Assembly (NCBI GenBank): GCA_023253235.1
Contig: JALRHE010000056.1
Coordinates: 1-6,905, forward strand
DNA from: Steroidobacteraceae bacterium
GTDB lineage: Bacteria > Pseudomonadota > Gammaproteobacteria > Steroidobacterales > Steroidobacteraceae
Direction: 5' to 3'
DNA length: 6,905 bases
A program made the position numbers and the translations under genes. Positions 6,223 through 6,905 of the stretch are shown piece by piece (the stretch's first letter is position 1; the number at the start of each line of letters is the position of its first letter). The notes beneath the pieces are model-generated. The model did no database searches. It saw only the letters and a list, made by a program, of their open reading frames with translations, and had not been told where the DNA came from.

Positions 6223-6564
6223 ATGAGCGAATTCAAAGCATCCCTGCAGGGCCCCGTCACCGACACCGAGCCGGATTTCCTGCACGATGTTCCGATGGAC
6301 AACGCCGTTGGCGCCATCATGGCACTGACCGCCGAGGTCTACCTGCTACGCGAGCGTCTCGCTACGCTCGAAACGGAGCTCGCCAGTCGCCAAGTACTAC
6401 CCGCCGATGCGGTCGAAAAGCATGTCGACACGCCGGAACAGGCCTCGGTCCGCGCAGCCGATCTCGCGGCCTACACCGAACGAATCATGTCGGAGCTCAT
6501 TCGTGATCGCGTGCCGGTCTCTCGTATCGATCCTGGCGTCACCAAGTATCTGAAACACGATTAG
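6223..6564 (+). CDS. Small hypothetical protein with a predicted coiled coil
   Basis: A 113-residue acidic protein of unknown function. Its start, 10 nt after the methyltransferase stop, has no clear Shine-Dalgarno, so translation may depend on ribosomes finishing the upstream gene. Residues about 26-56 (DNAVGAIMALTAEVYLLRERLATLETELASR) show leucine/isoleucine heptad spacing and look like an amphipathic helix or coiled coil. A second helix may run from about 73 to 95, and the tail is RIDPGVTKYLKHD. It has no signal peptide, transmembrane segment, cysteine or catalytic motif. The short helical form and position suggest an accessory or partner subunit of the methyltransferase, but this is inference. 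Codon use resembles its neighbours. The longer frame from 6175 overlaps the methyltransferase gene and is not supported. Confidence 0.75.
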   Translation: MSEFKASLQGPVTDTEPDFLHDVPMDNAVGAIMALTAEVYLLRERLATLETELASRQVLPADAVEKHVDTPEQASVRAADLAAYTERIMSELIRDRVPVSRIDPGVTKYLKHD

Positions 6565-6568
6565 TCGG

Positions 6569-6574
6569 TATGAT
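6569..6574 (+). promoter_or_regulatory. Candidate -10 element for the 6605 gene
   Basis: TATGAT matches the -10 consensus at five of six bases and lies just after the stop codon of the preceding gene, 31 bp before ATG 6605. No good -35 hexamer is seen at 16-18 bp upstream, so an activator would be needed or the match is chance. A start near 6581 would place the hairpin at the very 5' end of the mRNA. Confidence 0.3.
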
Positions 6575-6578
6575 CGTC

Positions 6579-6602
6579 GGCGTCCTTTCTTTGGGAGACG
6601 CC
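6579..6602 (+). repeat. Leader hairpin holding the Shine-Dalgarno of the 6605 gene
   Basis: GGCGTC (6579-6584) and GACGCC (6597-6602) can pair as a 6-bp stem with a 12-base loop. The Shine-Dalgarno GGGAG (6593-6597) lies in the loop and first stem base, 7 nt before ATG 6605. It lacks a T tract, so it is not a clear terminator for the upstream operon. It could present or partly mask the ribosome site. Confidence 0.4.
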
Positions 6603-6604
6603 AG

Positions 6605-6905
6605 ATGATTCGTAATCGTTCACTCGCCGCGCTGTCTGCCTTGGCAGCGGCTGTCGCGATCAGCCTCACCGGCCCCGCTGCACTCGGCGCAGCCAAGGCC
6701 AAAAAAATCGACCTCGCCACCCCCGAGGGGGCAAATTTGGTCGGTCGCAAGATCCAGTGCGGTGCCGTCGATAACACGCCCACGATCTATTACTTCCATG
6801 GCGAGGGCTTCGCCCGCGTACCCGGCGAAGCGGACCGCAAACTGTTCGACGTCGAGGGCTACAACGTCCGCCAGTGCGTCACGGTCAATGATCCGCAGCG
6901 AGGCA
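6605..6905 (+). CDS. Secreted protein, possibly DUF1838 family (3' partial)
   Basis: One hundred codons are visible before the window ends; the frame is open throughout. Residues 1-31 form a classical Sec signal peptide: basic MIRNR, hydrophobic LAALSALAAAVAISLTG, then a small-residue region ALGAAKA with probable cleavage around 29-32. It is therefore exported to the periplasm or beyond. There is no lipobox cysteine. The mature part (KIDLATPEGANLVGRK, then IQCGAVDN, IYYFHGEGFARVPGE, LFDVEGYNVRQCVTV) recalls from memory the beginning of DUF1838-family proteins, whose function is unknown; this is a weak assignment. Two cysteines (52 and 91) could pair in the periplasm. The start is fixed by GGGAG 7 nt upstream. 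The gap before it and the change in cellular location suggest a separate transcription unit from the polyamine cluster. Confidence 0.8.
   Translation, partial: MIRNRSLAALSALAAAVAISLTGPAALGAAKAKKIDLATPEGANLVGRKIQCGAVDNTPTIYYFHGEGFARVPGEADRKLFDVEGYNVRQCVTVNDPQRG

Overview
The window is dense, GC-rich (roughly 60%) bacterial DNA. Gene lengths, the greB-type end, the E. coli-like biosynthetic arginine decarboxylase and the tight operons suggest a proteobacterium, most likely a gammaproteobacterium. I cannot name a genus. There are no rRNA, tRNA, CRISPR or mobile-element signatures, and the only space between genes is short junctions.

Layout. Bases 1-167 (+) are the 3' end of a GreA/GreB-type transcript cleavage factor. 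It converges on, and overlaps by 23 bp, a minus-strand pair read from about 2279 down to 145: a glutathione S-transferase-like protein, then homospermidine synthase (hss). A 62-bp divergent spacer (2280-2341) separates this pair from a plus-strand cluster: a two-domain 3-mercaptopyruvate/thiosulfate sulfurtransferase (sseA-like), biosynthetic arginine decarboxylase (speA, TTG start overlapping the sseA stop), a class I SAM-dependent methyltransferase of unknown substrate, and a 113-aa coiled-coil protein. After a 40-bp gap with a possible -10 element and a small hairpin, a secreted protein (possibly DUF1838 family) begins at 6605 and runs off the end.

How the genes may work together. SpeA turns arginine into agmatine, and homospermidine synthase joins two putrescines (or putrescine plus spermidine) with NAD+ as prosthetic group. 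The two sides of the divergent locus thus supply the first and last steps of an arginine-to-homospermidine route. The middle step (agmatine to putrescine: agmatinase, or agmatine deiminase plus N-carbamoylputrescine amidase) is not in the window, nor are speD or speE. The GST, the sulfurtransferase, the methyltransferase and the coiled-coil protein are physically tied to this polyamine core, but their link to it is unproven. The least explained part is the speA-coupled methyltransferase, with about 175 unassigned N-terminal residues, and the small coiled-coil protein behind it.
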